From contig NZ_JASGKQ010000003.1 of NCBI RefSeq assembly GCF_047654785.1, positions 1,178,001 through 1,242,000 on the forward strand: a stretch of 64,000 nucleotides of DNA. Reading direction: 5' to 3'. The position numbers were made by a program, and so were the translations under genes. Below, piece after piece: positions 44,716 to 53,767 of this stretch (positions are counted from its first letter, which is position 1; every line of letters starts with the position of its first letter). The notes beneath the pieces were generated by a model, which saw nothing but the letters and a program-made list of their open reading frames with translations, ran no database searches and was not told the origin of the DNA. The stretch is from Pelomonas sp047654785. GTDB taxonomy: Bacteria > Pseudomonadota > Gammaproteobacteria > Burkholderiales > Burkholderiaceae_C.

Positions 44716-44860
44716 CGTGCGCCAGTGAAGCCGGCCGCCTCCGGGCACCCCCCCATCCAGCAAGCAGCCCGCGGAGCCGCAAGCTTTTCCGGCTTTTGGG
44801 GCGCGTGCCCGCCTCGCAAACTCCACGCAGCGCACGGCGCGGTGCCGGCCTGGAGATGCA

Positions 44861-45475
44861 ATGGACATACAGGGATTCGCGGGGATCCCCCAGGCTTATG
44901 GCGTTTCCGGCGCGGCGCGGAACAAGCCGGGTGCCGCTGCCGGCGCGGCCGAGGCTTCGTCCTCCGGCACGCAGGTCAGCTTCTCGGACCGGGCCAGGGC
45001 CCTGGCATCGTCGGACAGCGCGATCGCCGCCCGGCTGGAAAGCATCAAGGCCAAGCCGGCGGTGCAGCGCAGCAGCGAGGAAGTGGCCTTCGTGCAAGCC
45101 AACGACGGGCAACTCGCCGGCATCCTCGCCAAAGATCCGCAGACGCGCACCGCCGACAACATCAGCCAGGTGCAACAGGCCGGCGGGTTCGTCAACACCA
45201 TGGCCAAGCTGAGTGCCGACGAGAAGCGGCTCTACGACGACCTGGTGGCCCAAGGCGACAGCGAGGCCGTGCGGGCGATGAACCTGGTCGCGCTGTCGCG
45301 CACGGGGACCGGCGAGGCCACGCTGCCCGCCGGCCAGCGTTTCGACCCGGGCAAGACCGCCATCACCGCCGACAACGTCCGGCAGCTGTTCAGCCAGATG
45401 TTCGTCAGCGGGGATGGCCGGGACGCCAAGAGCTTCGACGCGCTGGCGAAGGTCCTGGACGCGACGGCATCGTGA
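44861..45475 (+). CDS. Uncharacterised 204-residue protein
   Basis: I do not recognise a family. The protein starts MDIQGFAGIPQAYGVSGAAR, has a low-complexity Ala/Ser stretch to residue 37, VSFSDRARALASSDSAIAAR, then mostly helical sequence with KLSADEKRLYDDLVAQGD in the centre. There is no signal peptide or membrane segment. GGAG lies just upstream of the ATG. The unstructured N-terminus followed by helices resembles exported substrates of flagellar or type III systems, but this is only an impression. It lies at the right edge of the accessory islet and converges on an amylase gene. Confidence 0.6.
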   Translation: MDIQGFAGIPQAYGVSGAARNKPGAAAGAAEASSSGTQVSFSDRARALASSDSAIAARLESIKAKPAVQRSSEEVAFVQANDGQLAGILAKDPQTRTADNISQVQQAGGFVNTMAKLSADEKRLYDDLVAQGDSEAVRAMNLVALSRTGTGEATLPAGQRFDPGKTAITADNVRQLFSQMFVSGDGRDAKSFDALAKVLDATAS

Positions 45476-45478
45476 ATC

Positions 45479-45495
45479 GCCCCGGGTAGCGGGGC
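45479..45495. terminator. Small hairpin between convergent genes
   Basis: GCCCC and GGGGC pair around a 7-base loop, exactly filling the gap between the stop of the uncharacterised gene and that of the converging amylase gene. There is no T-run; a weak bidirectional terminator is possible. Confidence 0.35.
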
Positions 45496-47355
45496 TCAGC
45501 GCCGCCGGATTTCCAGGATCACCGGGCTGCGCGCGGGCAGGGCGAGCGTGCCGCCGAGCGTGAATTCGCGGCCGTCGTCCAGCACGTCGCGTGCCGTGTC
45601 GCCGGCCGCCACGCGTTCCGCGAAGCGCGACAGCGCCAGCGCCACCGGCTGGTCGTTCTTGTTCATCGCCACCATCACCGTGCGCCCCGCGTCGTAGCGG
45701 AAGAACACATAGACCCCGTCCACCGGCGCGTACTGCATCAGCGCGCCGTCGTGGATCAGGCGTTCGCCCTTGCGCCAGGTGAACAGCCGCCGCACCCAGT
45801 CCTGCATGCCGCGCTGCGCGGCCGTGAGGCCGGCACCGGTGAAGGCGTTCACCGGGTCGCCGGCCCAGCCGCCGGGCATGTCGGCGCGCACGCGGCCGTC
45901 GTCGCGCTCCGACGGGCTCTGCATCAGGATTTCGCTGCCGTAGAACAGCTGCGGGATGCGGCGCGTGGTGGCGAGGTAGGCCAGCGCGAGCCTGGTCAGG
46001 CCCACGTCGCGCTTCATCAGCGTGAACAGCCGCGGCGTGTCGTGGTTGCCGTCGAACAGCACCAGCTTGCCCGGGTCGGGGTAGACGAAGTCATGCCCCA
46101 GGCCCTCGTAGAGCCGCGTCAGGCCGGTGAAGGCGCCGTCGCCCTCGGTCAGCGCGGCCAGCAGCGCGGTGTTCATCGGGAAATCCATCATGCTGGGCGC
46201 GGACGACACATAGCCGTCGTGGTTGCGCTTGCCGCGCTGCCAGTAGGCCACCACGGCCGGGTGCGGGCTCCATTCCTCGCCGACGATGTTGAGCCCCGGG
46301 TACTCCTGCATGACGCGGGCCGACCAGCGGGCCAGGAAGTCGCGGTCGGAGTAGGAATAGGTGTCGGTGCGGATGCCGGACAGGCCGTAGCGCTCGATCC
46401 ACCACAGCGTCATCTGCGTCAGGTAGGTGGCCAGCTCGGGCCGGCGCTGGTTCAGGTCGGGCATGGCGGGCACGAACCAGCCGTCGGTGAAGCGCTTGCG
46501 GTCGCTGGGTGCGGCGTAGGGGTCCAGCAGCGTCATGCGCGCGTGGTGGGTCTCCACATGGCCTTGCGGCCACTGGTTGAGCCAGTCGGGCGCGGGCAGG
46601 TCGGCCATCCACCAGTGGCCGCTGCCGATGTGGTTGAGCACCACGTCGTGGATGACGCCCAGGCCCCGGGCGCGCGCATCGGCCACGAAGGCGCCGAAGT
46701 CGTCGCCGCTGCCGAAGCGCGGGTCGATGCGGTAGAAGTCGGTCGCCGCGTAGCCGTGGTAGCTGTACTTGCCGCTGTCGTTGGCGACCAGCGGCGTGGG
46801 CCAGACCTGCGTGAACCCGAGGCCGGCGATGTAGTCCAGGTGCCGGCGCAGGCCGGCCAGGTCGCCGCCGTGGCGGCCGTTGGGGTCGGCGCGGTCGATG
46901 CCTTCCTTCATGCCGCCTTGCCGGCCGCTGCCACCGTGGGCGAAGCGGTCGGGCACGACGAGGTAGATCGCGTCCCGGGGGCCGAAGCCCTGGCGCTCGG
47001 CCGAACCGGGCTCGCGGGCGCGCAGCGGGTAGCGCAGCGTCTGGCCGGCCACCGTCAGCGCCAACTCGCCGGGCCGGGCGGCGGGGCCCACGTCGAGGTC
47101 GATGAACAGGTAATTGGCGCTGGCCGCGCGGTGGCTGCCCTTCAGCGTCACGCCGGGGTAGGGGGCCAGCACGGGCGTGGTGTCGGCGATGCCGGGGCCG
47201 TGCAGCATCAGCTGCAGCGAGGTGTCGCGCATGCCGACCCACCAGTTGGGCGGCTCGATGCGTACCTTGGCTGCGGCGGGTTCGGCGGCCGGCGTGGCGG
47301 CGAGGGCGGGCAGGCTCATCAGCAGGGCGGCGGCGAGGGTGAGCAGGGCTTTCAT
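45496..47355 (-). CDS. Secreted neopullulanase/cyclomaltodextrinase-type GH13 enzyme (SusA-like)
   Basis: The 619-residue enzyme has a signal peptide (1-19, ALA-ATP). A cyclomaltodextrinase N-terminal domain follows (RIEPPNWWVGMRDTSLQLML, about 30-120). The GH13 barrel shows DVVLNHIG, GIRTDTYSYSD (nucleophile), IVGEEWSPHP (acid/base) and FDGNHDTPRLF, and a Cyc-maltodextrin C domain completes it. Family enzymes cut cyclodextrins, pullulan or maltodextrins to maltose and glucose in the periplasm. Its ATG overlaps the stop of the upstream amylase by ATGA, so the two are made together. Confidence 0.9.
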   Translation of the reverse strand: MKALLTLAAALLMSLPALAATPAAEPAAAKVRIEPPNWWVGMRDTSLQLMLHGPGIADTTPVLAPYPGVTLKGSHRAASANYLFIDLDVGPAARPGELALTVAGQTLRYPLRAREPGSAERQGFGPRDAIYLVVPDRFAHGGSGRQGGMKEGIDRADPNGRHGGDLAGLRRHLDYIAGLGFTQVWPTPLVANDSGKYSYHGYAATDFYRIDPRFGSGDDFGAFVADARARGLGVIHDVVLNHIGSGHWWMADLPAPDWLNQWPQGHVETHHARMTLLDPYAAPSDRKRFTDGWFVPAMPDLNQRRPELATYLTQMTLWWIERYGLSGIRTDTYSYSDRDFLARWSARVMQEYPGLNIVGEEWSPHPAVVAYWQRGKRNHDGYVSSAPSMMDFPMNTALLAALTEGDGAFTGLTRLYEGLGHDFVYPDPGKLVLFDGNHDTPRLFTLMKRDVGLTRLALAYLATTRRIPQLFYGSEILMQSPSERDDGRVRADMPGGWAGDPVNAFTGAGLTAAQRGMQDWVRRLFTWRKGERLIHDGALMQYAPVDGVYVFFRYDAGRTVMVAMNKNDQPVALALSRFAERVAAGDTARDVLDDGREFTLGGTLALPARSPVILEIRRR

Positions 47356-48971
47356 CGCGCTTCCAGGCGGTAGACGCGGACGGACAGCGGCGGCAGCGCC
47401 GCCAGCGCGCGCGGCGCGGCGGCGCCTTGCGGGTAGAGCGGGCGGGCGCGGGCCGGCAGGTCGAGCGTGGCGGGCGTGTCGCCGTAGTTCACGGCCACCA
47501 GCAACCGCTCGCCGCCGTGCACGCGCTCGAAGCGCCAGACCAGGCCGTCCACGCGGTCGGCCTCGTAACGGCCCAGCGTCAGCGCGGGCGAGGCGCGGCG
47601 CAGCGCGATCAGCTGGCGGTAGAAGTTGAACAGCGAGCCGGCGTCGGCCTGCTGGCTCTCGGCGTTGTGGCGGCTGCGGTTCAGCGACAGCGGGCGGAAG
47701 GGCTGGGCGGCGTCGGTGGTGAAACCGCCCGGGCCGCGGTTGCCCGGCGTCCAGCTCATCGGCGCGCGCAGCGGCAGGTCGCCCGGGCCGTCGATGCCGG
47801 CCTGGCCGATCTCCTCGCCGTAGTAGACGAACGGCGTGCCGGGCAGCAGCAGGTAGCTGGCGGCGGCCAGCCGGTAGCGGGCCTCGTCGCCGTGCAGCTG
47901 CTCCCACAGCCGCGGGCCGGTGAAGCTGTCGTGGTTGTGCAAAAAGGTCGCCATCGTCGGCGCCAGCGTGCGGTAGTAGCTGGCCACCTTCTGCACGGCG
48001 GCGGCGTCGCCCCGGGCGGCGCCGATCATGGCGCCGTTCAGGCCGAACGCGAACGCGCCGCCGCACAGTCCCGGGTCGCCGTAGACGGCGGGCTCGGCCG
48101 TGGCCTCGCAGACGACGTAGCGGCCCGGGTAGCGCTTGATCAGGTCCTGGAAGTGCTTGGTCAGCGCGCGGCTCTCGGGCTGGTCGTTCCAGTCCTTGGC
48201 GTCGTGCTCGATGAGGTGGGGCACGGCGTCCAGCCGGTAGCCGTCCAGGCCGCGGTTGAGCCAGAAGCGCATCGAGTCCTCGTGGTACTGCAGCACGGCC
48301 GGGTTGCGCATGTCGAAGTCGGGCATCTGCGGCCCGAAGGTGCCGAAATAGGTGTCCGGCGCGCCGGGCCGGGGCGGCGGCAGGTCCTTGGGCTCGCCGG
48401 GGAAGGCCCAGGGCGCCGTCGCGGCGTCGTACCAGGGGTATTTGCCCCAGATGTCCCAGCCCGGGCCCGGGTCGGGGTTCCAGACGAACCAGCTGCGCCA
48501 CGGGCTGGCGCGGTCCTTCAGCGCGGCCTGGAAGGGGGGGAACTGCCAGGATGCGTGGTTGATGACGTAGTCCATCACGATGCCGATGCCGCGCTTGTGC
48601 GCCTCGCGCACCAGCTCGTCGAAGTCGGCCAGCGTGCCGTACTGCGGCTCGATGGCGCGGAAGTCGGTGGTGGCGTAGCCGTGGTCGCGGTCGGCGCTGG
48701 CGGTGATGGGCATCAGCCACAGGCCGCTGACGCCGAGCTTCTGCAGGTAGTCCAGCCGCCGCGTCAGGCCGCGCAGGTCGCCGATGCCGTCGCCGTCGCT
48801 GTCCTGGTAGCCGCGCACGAAGATTTCCATGAACACACCCTGCTGCCAGTGCGCCGGCAGCGTGCTGGCGCGCGGCTGGGCCGGCACGGGGCGGGTGTCG
48901 ATCTGGGCCTGCGCCTGGGCGCCCAGCGCGCTGGCCAGGGCCAGGCTCGTCAGCAGTTTTCGGGTGTTCAT
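47352..48971 (-). CDS. Secreted GH13 alpha-glucosidase/alpha-amylase
   Basis: The 539-residue enzyme has a signal peptide (1-22, AQA-QID). The barrel begins GVFMEIFVRGYQDSDGDGIG and contains MDYVINHASW, GYRLDAVPHL (nucleophile), VVCEATAE (acid/base) and FLHNHDSFTGP. The DGDGIGDLRG segment is typical of oligo-glucosidase and trehalose-synthase-like GH13 members, so it may prefer short oligomers to polymeric starch. An operator-like palindrome overlaps the start region. It is the first gene of a two-enzyme operon and is divergent from pullulanase 1. Confidence 0.88.
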   Translation of the reverse strand: MNTRKLLTSLALASALGAQAQAQIDTRPVPAQPRASTLPAHWQQGVFMEIFVRGYQDSDGDGIGDLRGLTRRLDYLQKLGVSGLWLMPITASADRDHGYATTDFRAIEPQYGTLADFDELVREAHKRGIGIVMDYVINHASWQFPPFQAALKDRASPWRSWFVWNPDPGPGWDIWGKYPWYDAATAPWAFPGEPKDLPPPRPGAPDTYFGTFGPQMPDFDMRNPAVLQYHEDSMRFWLNRGLDGYRLDAVPHLIEHDAKDWNDQPESRALTKHFQDLIKRYPGRYVVCEATAEPAVYGDPGLCGGAFAFGLNGAMIGAARGDAAAVQKVASYYRTLAPTMATFLHNHDSFTGPRLWEQLHGDEARYRLAAASYLLLPGTPFVYYGEEIGQAGIDGPGDLPLRAPMSWTPGNRGPGGFTTDAAQPFRPLSLNRSRHNAESQQADAGSLFNFYRQLIALRRASPALTLGRYEADRVDGLVWRFERVHGGERLLVAVNYGDTPATLDLPARARPLYPQGAAAPRALAALPPLSVRVYRLEAR

Positions 48972-48985
48972 GTATTCAAACTACT
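48971..48985. promoter_or_regulatory. HexR-like operator at the amylase start
   Basis: TGTATTCAAACTACT (minus strand AGTAGTTTGAATACA) matches the shared motif with two arm mismatches. It begins at the first base of the amylase start codon, so binding would block initiation directly or the transcript start lies very close. Confidence 0.45.
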
Positions 48986-49047
48986 TGTCTCGGGGCTGCG
49001 GAGCATAGGGGTTGCCCGCGATGTTTTCCATGGGTGCTTGCGATGGA

Positions 49048-49062
49048 TGTAGTTTTGCTACT
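49048..49062. promoter_or_regulatory. HexR-like operator in front of pullulanase 1
   Basis: TGTAGTTTTGCTACT differs from the perfect palindrome only in the last base and lies 28 bases before the ATG. Confidence 0.6.
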
Positions 49063-49089
49063 ATTTCGGCAGAACCTCTGGAGACTCCC

Positions 49090-51735
49090 ATGCCCGTTCG
49101 CCCGGCGCTGCTGGCGCTGCTGACCCTGGCCTCATTCACCGGCGCCGCGCAGGCGGCCGACCGGGCCGACCTGGACGACTGCAACGCGCCCGTGCCGCTG
49201 CCGGCCGCCGCCGCCCGGCCGCTGGCGCAGGCCTACTGGCTGGACGCTCGCACGCTGCAGTGGCCGGGGCTGGCGCTGCGGCCCGGCGAGCGGGTGCGGC
49301 TGCACCACGCGCGGGCGGCCGGCCTGCGCGCGGTGGCGGGCGAGCCGGTGGCCGGCGCGGACGGCGCGGTGGACCTGGCCGCCAGCGCCGCAGCGCTGCC
49401 GGCGCGCTGGCGCTTCATTGGCGACGGCCCGCGCTTCGCGGTGGTGCCGGGCGCCGACGTGGCCGCGCTGCTGCGCGAGCAACTGCTGCTGGTGCACGAG
49501 GCGGCGGACGGCCGCGTCATCGCCGCCACCGGCGTGCAGTTGCCCGGCGCGCTGGACGACCTGTACGCCGCCGCCGAGCAGGTCGGCGACCTCGGCGCCC
49601 ATCCCACGCGGGCGGCGACCGGCTTCGCCGTCTGGGCGCCCACCGCGCAGCGCGTGCTGCTGTGCCGCTACGCCGGGGCCGACTCGCCCGCCATCGCCGC
49701 CGACGCGATGCGCCTGGATGCCGCCACCGGCGTCTGGCGCGCCGCGCTGCCGGGCGACCTGAGCGGGCAGGCCTACCGCTACCTCGTGGACGTGGTGACG
49801 CCCACGCACGGCCGGGTGCGCAACCTCGTCACCGACCCGTACTCGGTCGCGCTGACGGCCGACTCGCAGCGCAGCCTGGTCGCCGACCTGGCCGCCCCCG
49901 CGCTCAAGCCGCCCGGCTGGGACGCCGCGCCGCGCCCCACGCGCGTGAAAGCGGCGACCGACCAGGTCATCTACGAGCTGCACGTGCGCGACTTCTCCAT
50001 CAGCGACGCGACGGTGCGCCCGGCCTGGCGTGGCAAATACCTGGCCTTCACGGAAGCCCGCTCCAACGGCATGCAGCACCTGAAGGCGCTGGCGAAGGCG
50101 GGGCTGACCGACGTGCACCTGCTGCCGGTGTTCGACCTGGCCAGCGTGCCCGAGCGCGGCTGCAAGACGCCCACCGTCCCCGACGCGCCGCCCGACAGCG
50201 CGCTGCAGCAGGCCGCCGTGATGGCCGTGGCCGACGAGGACTGCTTCAACTGGGGCTACGACCCCTGGCACTTCAACACGCCGGAAGGCAGCTACGCGAC
50301 CGACCCGCTGCGGCGCGTCATCGAGTTCCGGCAGATGGTGATGGCGCTGCACCGGGCCGGCCTGCGCGTCGGCATGGACATGGTCTACAACCACATGGCC
50401 GCCGTCGGCCAGGCGCCCAAGTCCGTGCTGGACCGCCTCGTGCCCGGCTACTACCACCGGCTCGATGCCCAGGGCGCCGTCGAGCGCTCCACCTGCTGCG
50501 ACAACACCGCCACCGAGCACCGCATGATGGCCAAGCTGATGATCGACTCGGCGGCGCTGTGGGTGCGTGAATACAGGATCGACTCCATGCGCTTCGACCT
50601 GATGGGCCACCAGCCGCGCGAGGCCATGGAGCGGCTGCAGCGGCGCGTGGACGCCGAGGCCGGCCGGCCAGTGCAGCTGCTGGGCGAGGGCTGGAACTTC
50701 GGCGAGGTGGCCGACGGCGCGCGCTTCGTGCAGGCCTCGCAGCTGAGCCTGAACGGCAGCGGCATCGGCTCGTTCAGCGACCGCGCCCGCGACGCCGCGC
50801 GTGGCCGCGGCGAGGCGCCCGGCGCGCTCGGCTGGCTCAACGGCGGGGCGGACGGCGAGACGGCCGACCTGATCCGCGTCGGCCTGGCCGGCTCGCTGCG
50901 CGGCTTCGAGCTGAGCACCTGGCGCGGCGAGACCCGGCGCCTGGACCGCATCGCCTACGGCGGCAACCAGCCGGCCGGCTTCGCGTCCGAGCCCAGCGAG
51001 GTCGTCAACTACGTCGAGAACCACGACAACCAGACCCTGTTCGACGCCAACGTGCTGAAGCTGCCGCCGGCCACCTCGCGCGCGGACCGCGCCCGCGTGC
51101 AGATGTTGGGCGCCGCGCTCGTCGCGTTCAGCCAGGGCGTGGCCTACTTCCACGCCGGGCAGGACATCCTGCGCAGCAAGAGCCTGGACCGCAACAGCTA
51201 CAACAGCGGCGACTGGTTCAACCGGCTGGACTGGCGCTACCGCAGCAACCACTTCGGCACCGGCCTGCCGCCGCAGCAGGACAACGCCGGCCCGGGCGGC
51301 CGCGACTGGGTGCTGGCCCGCGAGCGCCTGGCCGACCCCGCCATCGCCCCCGGCCCTAAGGAGATCGCCTGGTCGCGCGACGTGTTCCGCGAGCTGCTGA
51401 GGATCCGCCAGAGCACGCCGCTGCTGCGGCTGGGCAGCGCGGCCGAGATCGGAAAGCGCGTCAGCTTCCCCGGCAGCGGCGCCGGCCAGAACCCGGCGCT
51501 GGTGGCCACGCGCATCGACGGCGCCGGCCTGCCGGGCTTCAAGGCGGTGATGACGCTGATCAACGTCGCGCCCACGGCCCAGGTGCTGGACCTGCCCGCC
51601 GAGGCCGGCGTGCGCTGGGTGCTGCACCCGGTGCAGCGCACGGGCGCCGATGCGCGCGTGAAGCGCGAGGCGAGGGCGGTGCAGGGCCGCTTCGAGGTGC
51701 CGGCGCGCAGCGCGGTGGTGTTCGTGCGCCAATAG
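49090..51735 (+). CDS. pulA: Type I pullulanase 1 (secreted debranching enzyme)
   Basis: The 881-residue enzyme has a signal peptide (1-23, AQA-ADR). N-terminal beta domains including a CBM48-like segment (GFAVWAPTAQRVLLCRY) precede the barrel. The type I pullulanase mark CFNWGYDPWHFNTPEGSY is followed by MVYNHMAAVG, SMRFDLMGH (nucleophile), LLGEGWNFGE (acid/base) and VNYVENHDNQTLF. It hydrolyses alpha-1,6 links of pullulan, starch and glycogen in the periplasm or outside. A GGAG site precedes the ATG. It lacks the PUD/CBM41-like modules and lipobox of its paralogue. Confidence 0.92.
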   Translation: MPVRPALLALLTLASFTGAAQAADRADLDDCNAPVPLPAAAARPLAQAYWLDARTLQWPGLALRPGERVRLHHARAAGLRAVAGEPVAGADGAVDLAASAAALPARWRFIGDGPRFAVVPGADVAALLREQLLLVHEAADGRVIAATGVQLPGALDDLYAAAEQVGDLGAHPTRAATGFAVWAPTAQRVLLCRYAGADSPAIAADAMRLDAATGVWRAALPGDLSGQAYRYLVDVVTPTHGRVRNLVTDPYSVALTADSQRSLVADLAAPALKPPGWDAAPRPTRVKAATDQVIYELHVRDFSISDATVRPAWRGKYLAFTEARSNGMQHLKALAKAGLTDVHLLPVFDLASVPERGCKTPTVPDAPPDSALQQAAVMAVADEDCFNWGYDPWHFNTPEGSYATDPLRRVIEFRQMVMALHRAGLRVGMDMVYNHMAAVGQAPKSVLDRLVPGYYHRLDAQGAVERSTCCDNTATEHRMMAKLMIDSAALWVREYRIDSMRFDLMGHQPREAMERLQRRVDAEAGRPVQLLGEGWNFGEVADGARFVQASQLSLNGSGIGSFSDRARDAARGRGEAPGALGWLNGGADGETADLIRVGLAGSLRGFELSTWRGETRRLDRIAYGGNQPAGFASEPSEVVNYVENHDNQTLFDANVLKLPPATSRADRARVQMLGAALVAFSQGVAYFHAGQDILRSKSLDRNSYNSGDWFNRLDWRYRSNHFGTGLPPQQDNAGPGGRDWVLARERLADPAIAPGPKEIAWSRDVFRELLRIRQSTPLLRLGSAAEIGKRVSFPGSGAGQNPALVATRIDGAGLPGFKAVMTLINVAPTAQVLDLPAEAGVRWVLHPVQRTGADARVKREARAVQGRFEVPARSAVVFVRQ

Positions 51736-51765
51736 CGCAGTTTCGAGAGGGCTCCTGAAGCTGCC

Positions 51766-51876
51766 GTGAATGGGCTCGCCGCCGCCATCGTGAGCGTCAA
51801 TCACCGCGACTTTGCCGACGCTGACATCGACCTGCTGTTGCCCCGTGACGTCTTGCCAAGGATTTCCGATGACTGA
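51766..51876 (+). pseudogene. Possible fragment of a PIN-like protein
   Basis: A 36-codon stretch reads ...AAIVSVNHRDFADADIDLLL..., which resembles the last strand and active-site region of PIN-domain nucleases. It ends over the start of a ribbon-helix-helix gene. The match is short and the reading speculative. Confidence 0.25.
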
Positions 51877-52120
51877 CACCGCCACGTATCCACTGCGGCT
51901 GCCGCGCTCGGTCAAGGCTGTGGCCGAGAAGTTCGCCAAGGAGGAAGGCATCAGCCTGAATCAACTCGTCGCTACCGCCGTGGCAGAGAAGCTGGCCGTG
52001 ATGCGCACCGCCGAGTTTTTCGCGGAGCGCCGCGAGCGCGCCGACCTGCCAGCGCTGCGCAAGCTGCTGACCCGAACCGGCGGCCTGCCTCCGCAGCCAG
52101 GGGAGGAGCGCAGGGATTGA
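51869..52120 (+). CDS. Ribbon-helix-helix (Arc/HicB-like) antitoxin-type protein
   Basis: The 83-residue protein has YPLRLPRSVKAVAEKFAKEE and GISLNQLVATAVAEKLAVMR, a ribbon-helix-helix DNA-binding domain as in HicB-tail and Arc-type antitoxins, and a charged C-terminal tail. No intact toxin partner lies next to it; a possible PIN-like fragment precedes it and a decayed AAA gene follows on the other strand. It is probably an orphan antitoxin or repressor. The ATG at 51869 is chosen because conservation of the fold starts there. Confidence 0.75.
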   Translation: MTDTATYPLRLPRSVKAVAEKFAKEEGISLNQLVATAVAEKLAVMRTAEFFAERRERADLPALRKLLTRTGGLPPQPGEERRD

Positions 52121-52142
52121 GGCGACGATTGCCGCTCCGAAC

Positions 52143-52979
52143 TCAGGCGGCCATGCCCTTGATGCGGGCCTCGAAATCCGCCATGCGGCCGTTGACCGCG
52201 CGCACGCCGTAGTGAAAGGCCAGGGCTGCGGCGGGCCAGCAGCGGACGATGCCGTTCTGCACATCGCCGACCTCGCCGAACCTGCTGCGCGTGGTGGCCC
52301 AGGTGAGGGGCAGTTGGTGGCGGCGCGCGAAGCGGCACAGGCTGCGCAGCAGTTCGGGGCGTTCGAGGTGGCGGTCGCTCCACTTGATCTCCAGCGCCGC
52401 GATGGGCTGGAGGCTCTGGGATGACTCGACGAGATCCACCTCGGCATCGTCGGTGCCCCATTTGGCGTAATTCAAGCGCGCATCTTCGTGGAAGCGCTGC
52501 GAAAATACGGCAGTTTCCACCAGATGGCCGAAATCGGCATGGTCGGGGTTCTGCGCGCCGAACAGTCCGGTATACATGGCCGGCGCGGCGGCAGCTGAGC
52601 CCGAGACGAGGATGCGCAGGTCGGGCCGGTGGTCCACCAGCGGCTTGAGGTGTTTCTCCCAGTCCTTGTGCGACTGCACGTCGTCGAAGAACACATAGCG
52701 TGTGCCGCTGCCGTCGGGCGCTATGGCCTCGAACTGCTGGATGAGGTCCGCCAGCGACTGGCCGTGCAGCAAGGGGTGGTCCATTTCCACGTAGGCCACG
52801 CGGTGGGCCGGCACGCCGGCCGCCAGCAGGTCGGCGATCAGGTGGCGGATGAGGATGGTCTTGCCCACGCGGCGAGGCCCCAGCAGCACCACCGCCCGCC
52901 GCAGTTGCTCGTCCATCAGCAACTGCTTGACCAGGCCCAGATAGGCCCGTGGCCGCAGCGCCTGCGTGACGGGGTCCAT
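52143..52979 (-). pseudogene. AAA/DUF4143 ATPase with internal deletion
   Basis: The open frame encodes 278 residues. Walker A GPRRVGKT (34-41), Walker B YVFFDDV and the sensor-like LRILVSGSAAAAPAMY belong to the AAA_14 part. About 20 residues later the sequence jumps to DFGHLVETAVFSQRFHED, which is the DUF4143 nuclease-like C-terminal part ending in LPLTWATTRSRFGEV. Relatives are about 400 residues; roughly 100 or more residues between the two halves are missing without loss of frame. Natural function is poorly known (proposed mobile or toxin-antitoxin-like roles). Activity is doubtful. Confidence 0.7.
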
Positions 52980-53189
52980 CTGGCTGCTGCCCCACTATGG
53001 ATTCAGCTGCTTAAGTTGCTCTGCAACCTGTTGATTAGAAACGTCTTTCATCAGAAATGCGGGATAAGCACAGTTCTCTTTGCTTAATCTGGCATGAGCC
53101 GGGTTCCCTGATTCGCGTGTGACACGCCATGTCGTGTGGATGCGAAGCCGGCGAGGCCCCAACCCCAACCCAACCAACCCAAACCACCG
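52980..53189. other. Intergenic stretch with AT-richer core
   Basis: Bases about 53000-53090 are clearly AT-richer than the rest of the window and lack a convincing gene. A palindrome CGTGT-G-ACACG lies near 53116-53126, and a C-rich telomere-like tract (53157-53180) follows, described separately. It may be foreign or decayed DNA. Confidence 0.5.
53157..53180 (-). other. G-quadruplex-forming tract behind the PEP-CTERM gene
   Basis: On the minus strand the sequence reads GGG-TTGGTT-GGG-TT-GGGG-TT-GGGG, four G-runs with loops of 2-6 bases. It starts 9 bases after the stop codon on the coding strand, so it would be in the mRNA 3' region. It may fold as an RNA G-quadruplex and influence termination or decay. 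Confidence 0.6.
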
Positions 53190-53756
53190 TCAGCCGCGGC
53201 GGTTGCGCCGCGCCGCCGCCAGGCCCAGGCCCAAGCCACCCAGCAGCATCAACGCGGCGCTGGCCGGCTCCGGCACGGCCGACACGTCGAACGTCAGTTG
53301 CCCGCCGACCCACTGCCCCTCGGCGACGCCAAGCGCGAGGTCCTTGTAGCCTTCGCTGAACTCGATGCGCAGCTTGCCGTCGGCGCCCGCGGCGATGCCC
53401 AGGCCCGCCAGGTCCAGCGAGCCGCTGTAGCTGCCGCTGCCGCTGCCGAAGTCGGCCTCGCCGGGCGCGAAGGTGAACAGCTCCAGGCCACTGGCGCTGC
53501 CGAAGCTGAGCTGCATTTCCGACAGGCTGCTGGGCGCGAAGGCCTCCAGCGTCACCGACCAGTCCAGCGCCTTCAGCACCGCGTGGGCGCCGATGTCGAT
53601 GAACCAGACGGTGTTGCCGGCTTCGCCCAGCAGGTTGACGCTCTGCGCGCCGGCCACGTCGACGACGACGCTACCGGCCTGCGCCGCGGCGCTGCCGAGC
53701 AGGCCGGCGAGGGCGAGGGTGGTGGCGGCGGCCAGGCGGTGGATGCGGTGTTTCAT
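53190..53756 (-). CDS. PEP-CTERM sorting-domain protein
   Basis: The 188-residue exported protein has a signal peptide (1-26, AQA-GSV) and a beta-rich middle. The C-terminal VPEPASAALMLLGGLGLGLA plus an arginine-rich tail is the PEP-CTERM signal recognised by exosortase EpsH/XrtA-type systems. No exosortase gene is in the window. It starts 11 bases after pullulanase 2 and is surely co-transcribed, suggesting a surface protein linked to starch use, for example substrate binding or biofilm attachment. The middle has no recognised carbohydrate-binding motif. Confidence 0.85.
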   Translation of the reverse strand: MKHRIHRLAAATTLALAGLLGSAAAQAGSVVVDVAGAQSVNLLGEAGNTVWFIDIGAHAVLKALDWSVTLEAFAPSSLSEMQLSFGSASGLELFTFAPGEADFGSGSGSYSGSLDLAGLGIAAGADGKLRIEFSEGYKDLALGVAEGQWVGGQLTFDVSAVPEPASAALMLLGGLGLGLAAARRNRRG

Positions 53757-53767
53757 GGTGGAAGCTC

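Noticed and set aside
48986..49089. Earlier in-frame ATG (49012) as start of pullulanase 1
   Set aside because: It would place the operator palindrome inside the coding region and put a hydrophilic stretch before the signal peptide; the ATG at 49090 has a GGAG site.
52995..53177. 60-codon minus-strand frame in the AT-richer intergenic stretch
   Set aside because: Part of it translates repeat-like sequence and the G-rich tract; no conserved motif or ribosome-binding site.
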